Made by a program: the position numbers and the translations under genes. Positions 1 through 6,910 of a stretch of 20,455 nt of DNA are shown here, in pieces. Source of the DNA: Elusimicrobiota bacterium. Lineage in GTDB: Bacteria; Elusimicrobiota; Elusimicrobia; JACQJN01. The stretch lies in contig JACQJM010000031.1 of NCBI GenBank assembly GCA_016205045.1, positions 1 through 20,455 of the forward strand. Direction: 5' to 3'. The notes beneath the pieces were generated by a model. It saw only the letters and a list, made by a program, of their open reading frames with translations, did not search any database and had not been told where the DNA came from. How positions within the stretch are numbered: position 1 is the first letter of the stretch; every line of letters begins with the position of its first letter.

Positions 1-20
1 CCCGTCAAGGGGGAGGGAAA
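1..20. repeat. Partial GC-rich hairpin repeat at window edge
   Basis: The first bases (a TCAAGGGGGAGGGAAA half) match the right half, in reverse orientation, of the hairpin repeats at 13931-13971 and 20421-20455. Only one arm is inside the window, so this call rests on similarity to the complete copies. Confidence 0.55.
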
Positions 21-55
21 TAGCGAGTTCGGGGAAGTTCTGCGTGTGTTTTGCT

Positions 56-84
56 GCGACACTCTAAAAACAATGAAATATTAT
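56..84 (+). promoter_or_regulatory. Possible weak promoter for the CMP-sugar synthetase gene
   Basis: GCGACA at 56-61 and TATTAT at 79-84 are 17 bp apart and resemble a sigma70 -35/-10 pair (4/6 and 5/6). A second AT-rich hexamer, TATATT at 87-92, would put +1 on the A of the ATG at 99. No Shine-Dalgarno sequence precedes that ATG, so a leaderless or nearly leaderless message is possible. The -35 match is poor and the region is simply AT-rich, so this is tentative. Confidence 0.25.
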
Positions 85-98
85 ACTATATTATAGCT

Positions 99-815
99 AT
101 GTTGGCTGTAATTCCGGCTCGGGGAGGTTCTACGGGTCTTCCCGGAAAAAATATTCGCTCTTTTGCGGGTCTTCCCCTCATTGCCCATTCCATACTCCTG
201 GCCCGGGCGTGTCCTGATATAGAACGATGTCTCGTTTCCACGGATTCGGAAGAGATTGCCCGCGTGGCGCGGGATTTCGGCGCGGAGGTGCCCTTCTTGC
301 GCCCGCAGGAGCTGGCTCGAGTGGACACTCCCATCTGGCCCGTACTGCACCACGCTCTCGATTTTGCCGAGCGGGATAACAAGAAATACCCATTTCTCCT
401 TCTTTTAGATCCCACTTCGCCGACCCGGTTGCCTGAAGATATTTCTGTGGCTTTTCGTCGTTTGGTCGCAAATCCATCGGCAGATGGGATTGTTTCCGCT
501 TCGCGGCCTGATTTCAATCCACTCTGGCACTGCGTGGTGGAGAAGGATGGTTGGATGCAGGATCTCTTGCCTCAGGGATCGGGGCTTGAGAGGCGCCAGG
601 AAGCTCCGCCCGTGTTTCGCATCAATGGACTGCTCTACATCTGGCGGACGGAGTTCGTACGCTCCCAAGACTCCTGGCGTACCGGCCGCAACTTGCTGTA
701 CGAAACCCCAGAGCTGCGCGCCGTCTCGATCGATGACTTGACCCAATTCCAGCGGGCGGAGCTCTTGGTCACAAGCGGACTCATTCGTCTCCCCTGGCTT
801 AAGAGCCTATCCTAA
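99..815 (+). CDS. neuA: CMP-nonulosonic acid synthetase (acylneuraminate cytidylyltransferase family)
   Basis: This 238-residue protein should activate a sialic-acid-like sugar with CTP to give the CMP-sugar used by transferases. The family signature IPARGGSTGLPGKN is at residues 5-18, STDS at 47-50, LLDPTSPTR at 102-110, the VFRINGLLYIWR segment at about 172-183 and SIDD near 210. Length is normal for NeuA/LegF/PseF. The ATG at 99 is chosen because the family starts immediately before the AVIPARGG strand; an upstream TTG at 51 would add 16 residues of no family character. The signature lysine usually found in GGSKG is threonine (T12) here, while the later K17-N18 pair is kept. It is the only + strand gene and converges on the large - strand cluster whose pathway it completes. 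Its stop codon lies in the terminal inverted repeat of the element at 802-896. Whether the substrate is Neu, Leg or Pse cannot be read from sequence alone. Confidence 0.9.
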   Translation: MLAVIPARGGSTGLPGKNIRSFAGLPLIAHSILLARACPDIERCLVSTDSEEIARVARDFGAEVPFLRPQELARVDTPIWPVLHHALDFAERDNKKYPFLLLLDPTSPTRLPEDISVAFRRLVANPSADGIVSASRPDFNPLWHCVVEKDGWMQDLLPQGSGLERRQEAPPVFRINGLLYIWRTEFVRSQDSWRTGRNLLYETPELRAVSIDDLTQFQRAELLVTSGLIRLPWLKSLS

Positions 816-896
816 AAACTATCTCCTCTCCCCTGGTGCCTGCCTGCCGGTAGGCAGGGGAGAGGATGAAGGTGAGGGGATATTCGGATAGGCTCT
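802..896. repeat. 95-bp palindromic element with 11-bp inverted ends between convergent genes
   Basis: AGAGCCTATCC at 802-812 is repeated in inverse as GGATAGGCTCT at 886-896. Inside is a second perfect 11-bp inverted repeat, CCTCTCCCCTG at 825-835 and CAGGGGAGAGG at 855-865, with an inner CCTGCCT/AGGCAGG stem at 839-845/852-858. The tail ATGAAGGTGAGGGG resembles the CTCCCC repeats elsewhere in the window. It lies between convergent genes, and both stop codons fall at its ends. The hairpin could end transcription from both sides. On the - strand a TTTTT run (814-818) follows after about seven bases; on the + strand no T run follows. Confidence 0.8.
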
Positions 897-2271
897 AAGT
901 TCTGATCGGATTTTTGGACAGGGTGGCTTGGGCCAAAACTAGTTGGGAGAGGCGGTGGGATGTGCCCGATATGAGTCCTAAACCTATCCATGGAAAATTG
1001 GTAAAGATTTGGGTCCCATAACCGAAGAAGATGACGCAAAGAGCCGACATGTAGCACATAGCCCCGAATCCGATATAATGGAGTTCGGAAAAAGGTTCTG
1101 TGAGAGTAGTTCGATAGAGCCCAAAGGCTTGAAGAAATATCCCCCCCAGAAAAAATAGGAGTAAAAAAAGAACTATTATCCCATTCTCTTGCAGGGTGAG
1201 AAAAATTGCATTGTGCATAGCTGTTTCTCCACCCCCCTCCCCAACTCCCAATAAGAAGGTTTTCAAGCTTAGGTTCTGGAAGACCGATAAACTGATGGTG
1301 AAACGCCCACCCGTCATCGTGTTTAAATTCTCAATACTAGGTTCCTGGGTGAAGGGTTCGATTTTAACATCCTGGTTCCTAGATTTAAGGATTTCAATAA
1401 TTTTTGTCCCTGCTCCAAAAATATCGAGACCGATGCTGTTGCTGACTAGAACTAATAGTATCGGCAGTGCCACCATGGGGGCTAGCCTGAAAGCGTAGCG
1501 CGGGAACTTTCGAACCTGCAAGATTCTGGGGAAGACCAAAACTAAACCTGTCAGGCCCCCAAACAGAAGAGCGAGAAATGAAGAACGAGAGAGCGTACAG
1601 AGCAGGTTGATGCTTGCGGCAAGGGCGGTGACGCAAAATCCCATGCGAGTAAAGAAGGTGAGCTTTCGAAAAAGGACGGCGCTTCCCAATAAGCACAGCC
1701 CCAAGGCCAGGTACGAACCATACCAGTTGGGCTCTTGAAATGTGGATAGAAGGCGGTCGTCCATCCCAAAAGGATAGGCCATGGTAACCTCGTCAAAACC
1801 TAAATGCATATGTTCGGTAAGCGGAAGAAATTTTTTGACGTCATAAAAACTGAGAAAGGCTTGCTGGTAAAGTCCTGCCAGAATAACCACGGCGAATCCC
1901 CAGAAGAGCGCGTTAAGGGCAGCGCGGGAATTCTGTATGGACTTACTGGTGATCGATACCAGGACTATATAGACCATGACAGATTCCAGAAATCGGAACA
2001 TCTGTTTTACCCCATACCCAAAGTCAGGGGAGTAGAACAGGGTCCCGATTTTGAGACAACACAAGACAGAGAGAATCATCAAGGGGAGATCTTTTTTCAT
2101 ATGGTTCAGGGCATAGGGGATCCCATATAGGATGAAGAACGTATAAAGTAGAATGCGGTAGGGATTAAGATGAATGGAGGAGCCAATTTCTATTCGGTAG
2201 ATGAGGAATGTGCTGGAGAAAAGGAGAAGGGAAAACAAAATCTTCTCTCGGGTGGACAGCGCGTTCGTCAT
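895..2271 (-). CDS. O-antigen ligase/polymerase-like membrane protein (Wzy_C-type)
   Basis: A 458-residue polytopic membrane protein with about ten to twelve hydrophobic segments. The LLCTLSRSSFLAL segment (about residues 223-235) and the later MHNAIFLTLQENGIIVLF segment are the pattern of the O-antigen ligase/polymerase superfamily, with a long polar loop of roughly 55 residues between them that would be periplasmic. Such enzymes transfer or polymerise lipid-linked glycans on the periplasmic side of the inner membrane. Ligase (WaaL) and polymerase (Wzy) cannot be told apart here. The start overlaps the stop of the ABC transporter gene as ATGA (2268-2271), implying translational coupling and a shared substrate. 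It is the last gene of the cluster, and its stop TAG lies at the edge of the 802-896 element. Confidence 0.8.
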   Translation of the reverse strand: MTNALSTREKILFSLLLFSSTFLIYRIEIGSSIHLNPYRILLYTFFILYGIPYALNHMKKDLPLMILSVLCCLKIGTLFYSPDFGYGVKQMFRFLESVMVYIVLVSITSKSIQNSRAALNALFWGFAVVILAGLYQQAFLSFYDVKKFLPLTEHMHLGFDEVTMAYPFGMDDRLLSTFQEPNWYGSYLALGLCLLGSAVLFRKLTFFTRMGFCVTALAASINLLCTLSRSSFLALLFGGLTGLVLVFPRILQVRKFPRYAFRLAPMVALPILLVLVSNSIGLDIFGAGTKIIEILKSRNQDVKIEPFTQEPSIENLNTMTGGRFTISLSVFQNLSLKTFLLGVGEGGGETAMHNAIFLTLQENGIIVLFLLLFFLGGIFLQAFGLYRTTLTEPFSELHYIGFGAMCYMSALCVIFFGYGTQIFTNFPWIGLGLISGTSHRLSQLVLAQATLSKNPIRT

Positions 2272-4049
2272 GCCCCTTTGTTTGAAGTCTCCAGAATCTG
2301 GAGCTGTGCCATGCGGCTAAAATGGCCATTTTTCTGAATCAGTTCCGAATAGGTTCCTTCTTCTGCGATGCGGCCTTTTCTGATCACATAAATATAATTT
2401 GCATTCTTGATCGTGGAAAGACGATGAGCGACGGCAATGACCGTCGTCTTTTTGGCGATGTTCTCAATGGCTTGCTGAATGAGCCGTTCCGATTGCGAAT
2501 CCAGGAAGCTGGTGGCTTCATCTAAGATTAGGAGCTCAGGCTGTCTCAAGATTGCTCTGGCCAAAGCGACCCTTTGGGCTTGCCCTCCCGATAGCCTGAC
2601 TCCCCGATCCCCTACGATGGTGTCATAGCCTTCGGGAAAATTTTCGATAAACTCATCGGCGTTGGCCAGGCGGCAGGCCTGCCGCATTTCTTCATTCGAG
2701 GCATCCTCCTTAGCCCAAAGGAGGTTGTCACGAATGGTCATGTTAAAAAGGATGCTGTCCTGAGGCACATACCCTATGCGGCGGCGGTACGAGTAGATAT
2801 CAAACTCGTGGAGAGGGGTGTTATCCAGCGTGATGGATCCCTGGGTAGGCACGTTAAATCCCATGATGATATCAACGAGGGTAGATTTTCCCACGCCTGA
2901 CTCGCCCACCAAGGCGATCATCCTTCCCTTGGGAATGCTCAGGTTGATGTTTTGCAGAACAGGTTCCTGGCGTGGGTAAGCGAAGGAGAGCCCTTGGATA
3001 AGAATCTCCTTCTTGAATTCGACGAAGGATAACTTTCCTGTAATTTGCACAAGCTGTTTGGCGCGCTCTCTTAAGTTGTCAATTTGTTCAAAGCTGGGGA
3101 AGAATCTGTCTAGGGTGTTCTTTTGTTCCGTCAGTTGCCCTACGGATGGAATGATTTTTAGAAGGGAAAACAGGAGCACGGCTGTTTCCGAGAGGGGAGT
3201 TCCCAATTTTTGCGCGGCGAATAGAGCGATGGCCAAGATCAGGATTCCCAAAGGATAGTAGGTCAGAGGAATAGCGACGATCAGCGTATGCACTTTGAGG
3301 ACGGTACTTTGGTGGTTATCAAAGGCGCGGGTCAGTAGGTCCAGGCTTTTATTTTGGCTGCCGAAACCCAGGATCACCTTCATTGAATTTAGACTTTCTT
3401 GGATGACAGAGCTCACCTCATTGGCGGTGGCGGTGTTCTTCTTGCCCCACCGGTAGCTCACTTTTCCCAAGAGGAAAAATGGCCAGGCCAAGAGAAGTGC
3501 CGTGAATAGGCTGATGGAAGTGATCTGCCAAGAGATATAAAGCGGCACGATGAGATAAAGTATCATCTGGAGCATGCCCGAGAAGGACACTGCGATCGCT
3601 CCTAAGGCATCTCCTAAAAGTGTTAGTTCGTGAAGGAAGGTATTGAGCAGCGTTCCCTGGTTGCCGCTGGAGAAAAAATACCACCGGGCGCGAAAAAAAT
3701 CCCGGAACGACCCCAGCATAAGATCACGCAGCACGGCGTATCTCGTTTTCAGAGTCCAGTATCGAGAAAGAATGGCCATCCCGCTTCTTAGGACATTCAA
3801 TCCGACCAGGAGTGCCAATAGGCTGACCAAAGTGACAGGCAGGCCTGCAAAGCTCATGATCCTTACCACTTTTTGCGTGATGGGACTGAAGAGATGTGGG
3901 TCGGGGTGGGTGAGAAAATCAATGACCGGTGCGACCGCGAGAGTAGACACAGCGTCCATCAGGCTGACGAGAGCCAGCAGAACTATGTTGGTAGTAACCA
4001 AGATGGGAAATTTTCTGTAGATAATCCGAATAAAGCGTATGGCTCTCAT
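2268..4049 (-). CDS. ABC transporter with fused membrane and ATPase domains, MsbA/PglK-like flippase
   Basis: A 593-residue half-transporter. The membrane domain occupies about residues 1-335 with six predicted helices; the nucleotide-binding domain follows. Walker A GESGVGKST is at 382-390, signature LSGGQ at 486-490, Walker B LLILDE at 506-511 and the switch histidine H542 in VAHRLS. Layout and length match MsbA and PglK/WlaB, which flip lipid A or lipid-linked oligosaccharides across the inner membrane. Its position between glycan synthesis genes and an O-antigen ligase/polymerase, joined to the latter by an ATGA overlap, supports export of the lipid-linked product of this cluster. It starts four bases after the amidotransferase stop, with no Shine-Dalgarno sequence, so translation is probably coupled. 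The substrate is inferred from context. Confidence 0.88.
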   Translation of the reverse strand: MRAIRFIRIIYRKFPILVTTNIVLLALVSLMDAVSTLAVAPVIDFLTHPDPHLFSPITQKVVRIMSFAGLPVTLVSLLALLVGLNVLRSGMAILSRYWTLKTRYAVLRDLMLGSFRDFFRARWYFFSSGNQGTLLNTFLHELTLLGDALGAIAVSFSGMLQMILYLIVPLYISWQITSISLFTALLLAWPFFLLGKVSYRWGKKNTATANEVSSVIQESLNSMKVILGFGSQNKSLDLLTRAFDNHQSTVLKVHTLIVAIPLTYYPLGILILAIALFAAQKLGTPLSETAVLLFSLLKIIPSVGQLTEQKNTLDRFFPSFEQIDNLRERAKQLVQITGKLSFVEFKKEILIQGLSFAYPRQEPVLQNINLSIPKGRMIALVGESGVGKSTLVDIIMGFNVPTQGSITLDNTPLHEFDIYSYRRRIGYVPQDSILFNMTIRDNLLWAKEDASNEEMRQACRLANADEFIENFPEGYDTIVGDRGVRLSGGQAQRVALARAILRQPELLILDEATSFLDSQSERLIQQAIENIAKKTTVIAVAHRLSTIKNANYIYVIRKGRIAEEGTYSELIQKNGHFSRMAQLQILETSNKGA

Positions 4050-4053
4050 GATT

Positions 4054-5340
4054 TTAGGCGATTTGAGTTCTTAGTTTCCACTGGTCCTTTTCCTTCTTCC
4101 ACAGATGAGGCGAACGAAAGTGGTCCGCTAGTTTTAGGAAATATTCCCGGGTCATCGTTGGGTGGGAAAACTGCTGACTCGCAACAGGGAATTCCTCGGC
4201 CGGAACACTTAGGTAATCAAAAATCTGTTGGGCGAAGCGCTCCGGCCATTCCCCATCAAATCGCCGCACCAGGGCCACTCCCTCCTCGCGCGTGATATCC
4301 CCGGAACGGATCTCCTGCGCCGCGTCATAGGTGGCGCGGCCGATGCCGAACTTGACATAGGTGGTGTAGTAATGAAAGTCATCTATTCGGTCATCAATGG
4401 AGTTATATTTGCTGTAGGTGCCGGGAGTACGCTCCGGAGAGGCTTGGAAGCCTCCGTGCTCCACCGCATAGTAGTAGCAGCTCTGAGGATGCCACTTAAG
4501 ATAATAGCCCAGGTAATGCACCTGAACTTGCAGGGATTCTAACTCCACAGGATTTGCTGGAAGGTAGGGGACAAGATCATTGTCAACTAGTCCATATCTT
4601 TCCTTAAGTTCTTGAAGGGATGTGCCACCCAAGAAAACCTGCGAGTTGTCGGAGGTGGTGAAGTAAGCCTTGGTACGTTGGGAGGTGGTGGTGTCTTGGA
4701 TCGGGTTTCCGTATTCGGCTTCATTTTCTCCGTAGAAGATCAGAGGGATTTTAAACAAGAGGGCCATCTTGGGGGCCAGGGCTTTCTGCCCGATGATAAA
4801 AGGCTGAAAAGGATGAAAGAGTTTTTCTACCGCCAAGCGCGTCAGAAGTCTGTGGATGCGGCCGTTGGGGGTACACAGGTAATTGTCGAAGCCCGCGTGG
4901 ATCCATCGTTGTTGGTTTTTCCATCCCCAGTCGGTGTAAATATGGGGGGCCCAGGTGACGGTCAAAGGATGCATGTTGTATTTGACCTTGAGCATGTGGG
5001 CCGCGTAGAAGCTATCCTTGCCGCCCGAACCCGGCACGAGGCAGTCGTAGCCGCCGTCTGTGCGGCGGTAACGATCGCAGAGTGCGTGCAGCTCTCCTTC
5101 GCGTTTGTCCCAATCTATAAGTTTGCGCTTCTTCTCCGCGTAGCGGCAGGCATCGCAGACACCCTCCTCGTCGAAATAAATGGTCTTCTTGCGTGTGTCT
5201 ATCGTGTGCCGGTACTCCATTTCGGAGTTGGGTCTCTGGTTGGAGATTACGCATTTTTTACAGAAGCGGACCTTTCGGGGCAGGCCGTATTTGGCTTCGA
5301 GTTCCTCGCCTGGTAAGACATGGGTTGTTGGGGTGGTCAT
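4054..5340 (-). CDS. pseA: N-acetyl sugar amidotransferase (PseA/WbpG/LfgA-like PP-loop enzyme)
   Basis: This 428-residue protein belongs to the PP-loop ATPases that convert an N-acetyl group on an activated sugar into an acetamidino group, using ammonia delivered by HisH/HisF-like partners. The PP-loop SGGKDS is at residues 105-110. Two CxxC pairs, C27/C30 and C62/C65, form the N-terminal metal-binding knuckle typical of the family. The ATG at 5340 overlaps the HisH stop as ATGA and is preceded by GGAG at 5351-5348 (7-base spacing), which favours it over an in-frame upstream start 12 codons earlier. The gene order HisF, HisH, PseA matches the three-part machines of Pseudomonas aeruginosa O-antigen synthesis and of acetamidino nonulosonic acids. 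Which nitrogen is modified is not shown by the sequence. Confidence 0.9.
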   Translation of the reverse strand: MTTPTTHVLPGEELEAKYGLPRKVRFCKKCVISNQRPNSEMEYRHTIDTRKKTIYFDEEGVCDACRYAEKKRKLIDWDKREGELHALCDRYRRTDGGYDCLVPGSGGKDSFYAAHMLKVKYNMHPLTVTWAPHIYTDWGWKNQQRWIHAGFDNYLCTPNGRIHRLLTRLAVEKLFHPFQPFIIGQKALAPKMALLFKIPLIFYGENEAEYGNPIQDTTTSQRTKAYFTTSDNSQVFLGGTSLQELKERYGLVDNDLVPYLPANPVELESLQVQVHYLGYYLKWHPQSCYYYAVEHGGFQASPERTPGTYSKYNSIDDRIDDFHYYTTYVKFGIGRATYDAAQEIRSGDITREEGVALVRRFDGEWPERFAQQIFDYLSVPAEEFPVASQQFSHPTMTREYFLKLADHFRSPHLWKKEKDQWKLRTQIA

Positions 5341-6008
5341 AGCAAAGCTCCGGATTTTTTTAGCTGGGCGGCCCAAGCCTGGTAGATGCGTAGTCCTTGA
5401 GGGCCACTGCGCTCCGGATGGAATTGGCAGGCGAAAATGTTTCCTCGTGCCAGGCTGGAGCAGAATTCATTTTGTCCGTACCGTGTGGTGGAAAGACTGC
5501 AGTCACTTTCCGGGACTACGGTGAAGGAATGGACAAAATACATATAGGCTCCATCCTCCAGGTTCTGCAGTGGCGTTTCCTTCCACGTATCCACAGCTGC
5601 AGTGGGTTTGCTTCTCCTCCAAATCTGGCTCCATCCTACATGGGGAACTTTGAAATGTCCCGCTGAGCTTGCCGATTCCTGGAGTGGGATTACGGAACCT
5701 TTCAGAATGCCCAAGCCCGGGTGCCGGCCAAATTCGAAGCTCTCCTCCATCAAAAGCTGCATGCCCAGGCAGATCCCTAGGATCGGTTTATCTTCTTGCG
5801 TTACCCGGCACAAGGCATCCGCCAGGCCACTTTGTCGGAGCGCTTCCATGGCATCACCAAAGGCGCCCACTCCAGGGAGAATGACGCCATCCGCAGCCAG
5901 GACCGTTTCTGGGGAAGTGGCGAGCACAGAGTCAAGACCCACTTGTTCGCAGGCACGCTGTACGCTGAAAAGGTTGCCCATCCCGTAGTCTATGATGGCG
6001 ACGCGCAT
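5337..6008 (-). CDS. hisH: HisH-like glutamine amidotransferase subunit serving sugar amidation
   Basis: A 223-residue class I glutaminase of the imidazole glycerol phosphate synthase HisH family. It hydrolyses glutamine and passes ammonia to its HisF partner. The catalytic cysteine C80 is in GICLGMQ, with H197 and E199 in CQFHPER, and the oxyanion-strand motif PGVGAFGD is at 45-52, so the triad is intact. The start MRVAIIDYGMGN at 6008 fits the family; a longer version from 6044 would add 12 residues ahead of the first beta strand. The gene overlaps hisF by 19 bases and pseA by four, so the three are almost certainly made together. No other histidine genes are nearby, and the PseA-like neighbour argues for a role in acetamidino-sugar synthesis. 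Confidence 0.9.
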   Translation of the reverse strand: MRVAIIDYGMGNLFSVQRACEQVGLDSVLATSPETVLAADGVILPGVGAFGDAMEALRQSGLADALCRVTQEDKPILGICLGMQLLMEESFEFGRHPGLGILKGSVIPLQESASSAGHFKVPHVGWSQIWRRSKPTAAVDTWKETPLQNLEDGAYMYFVHSFTVVPESDCSLSTTRYGQNEFCSSLARGNIFACQFHPERSGPQGLRIYQAWAAQLKKSGALL

Positions 6009-6910
6009 AAAGAAGTGGTTGTTATCGGATTTGCTGGCCGGCATATGATTCCGCGGCCCCGCAGATGGGTTTTCATTACGGGAATGTCGACCTCTTGGAT
6101 TCGGGAGGAGCCGCCACCATTTCTTAGGTGGGCCAGATTAATTTCCTCGGCAAACTGATCGCTGAGAGGATGATGTTTGACAAAATGGTAATGCAAAAGC
6201 GAGGCCATGCAGACGGCTTGGGCTTTGCCTTCGGTCACTGCCTGCGCCACGTGTTCTACCTTTCCAGCTCCGCCGCAACAGAGGACGGGGATGGGGACGG
6301 ATTCTGCCACCTGGCGAGTAAGCTCCAGGTCGAACCCCTGTCCAGTTCCCTCGCGGTCAATGGATGTGATCAGAATTTCTCCTGCACCTAGTTCCGCCGC
6401 ACGCACAGCCCAGAGGCGGGCATCCAGCCCTGTCTTCTCCCGCCCGTTGTCGGTGTATGCTTCGTAGGTCCCGTCCGGGCGCAGAATCGCTTCGATAGAG
6501 ATCACAATCGTGGAGGAGCCGAAGCGGCGCGCCGCTTCCCGAATCAACTCCGGGCGGTGGATGGCGGCAGTATTCAAAGCCACCTTATCGGCCCCAGCTC
6601 GTAGGATACGCTGGATATCTTCCAAACTCCTTAGACCTCCCCCTGCAGTCAGGGGGATGAAAATTTCACGAGAGGTTTTTTCCACAATCTCCAGAAGGTT
6701 TTCCCGACCATAAAGACTGGCCACAATGTCCACATACAATAACTCATCCGCGCCGCTTTCGTAGTAGGCGCGCGCAAAACGATTAGGTTTGCCCAGCACA
6801 CGTAGTCCTTCCAGATGGATACCCTTCACTAGGTTCGGGCCCTTGATGTCCAGTCTGGGGATGATGCGGATGTTAGGAGGCAAGGCCGGTTTTTTTTCTG
6901 TCATTTTCAT
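5990..6910 (-). CDS. hisF: HisF-like ammonia-channelling subunit with C-terminal extension, sugar amidation
   Basis: A 306-residue TIM-barrel protein of the HisF family (usual length about 250). The first catalytic aspartate of histidine-pathway HisF is kept (D21 in PRLDIK), but the second, in the usual IDAKR segment, is glutamate (E140 in SIEAIL). The phosphate-site motifs GGGLRS (90-95), SIDREGTGQGFD (183-194) and GGAGKVEH (213-220) remain. The changed residue and the PseA-like neighbour suggest a barrel kept for ammonia transfer rather than histidine cyclisation. About 35-40 residues beyond the usual end are rich in basic and small residues and partly overlap the hisH start. The ATG at 6910 overlaps the previous stop as ATGA; another ATG lies two codons on. 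Confidence 0.87.
   Translation of the reverse strand: MKMTEKKPALPPNIRIIPRLDIKGPNLVKGIHLEGLRVLGKPNRFARAYYESGADELLYVDIVASLYGRENLLEIVEKTSREIFIPLTAGGGLRSLEDIQRILRAGADKVALNTAAIHRPELIREAARRFGSSTIVISIEAILRPDGTYEAYTDNGREKTGLDARLWAVRAAELGAGEILITSIDREGTGQGFDLELTRQVAESVPIPVLCCGGAGKVEHVAQAVTEGKAQAVCMASLLHYHFVKHHPLSDQFAEEINLAHLRNGGGSSRIQEVDIPVMKTHLRGRGIICRPANPITTTSLCASPS

Noticed and set aside
816..894. Classical rho-independent terminator for the synthetase gene
   Set aside because: The hairpin is strong but no T run follows on the + strand; on the - strand the T run is several bases away. Kept only as a possible function of the repeat element.
5337..6910. hisH and hisF as part of histidine biosynthesis
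   Set aside because: No other his genes are present, HisF has a substituted catalytic residue, and both genes overlap each other and a PseA-like amidotransferase.
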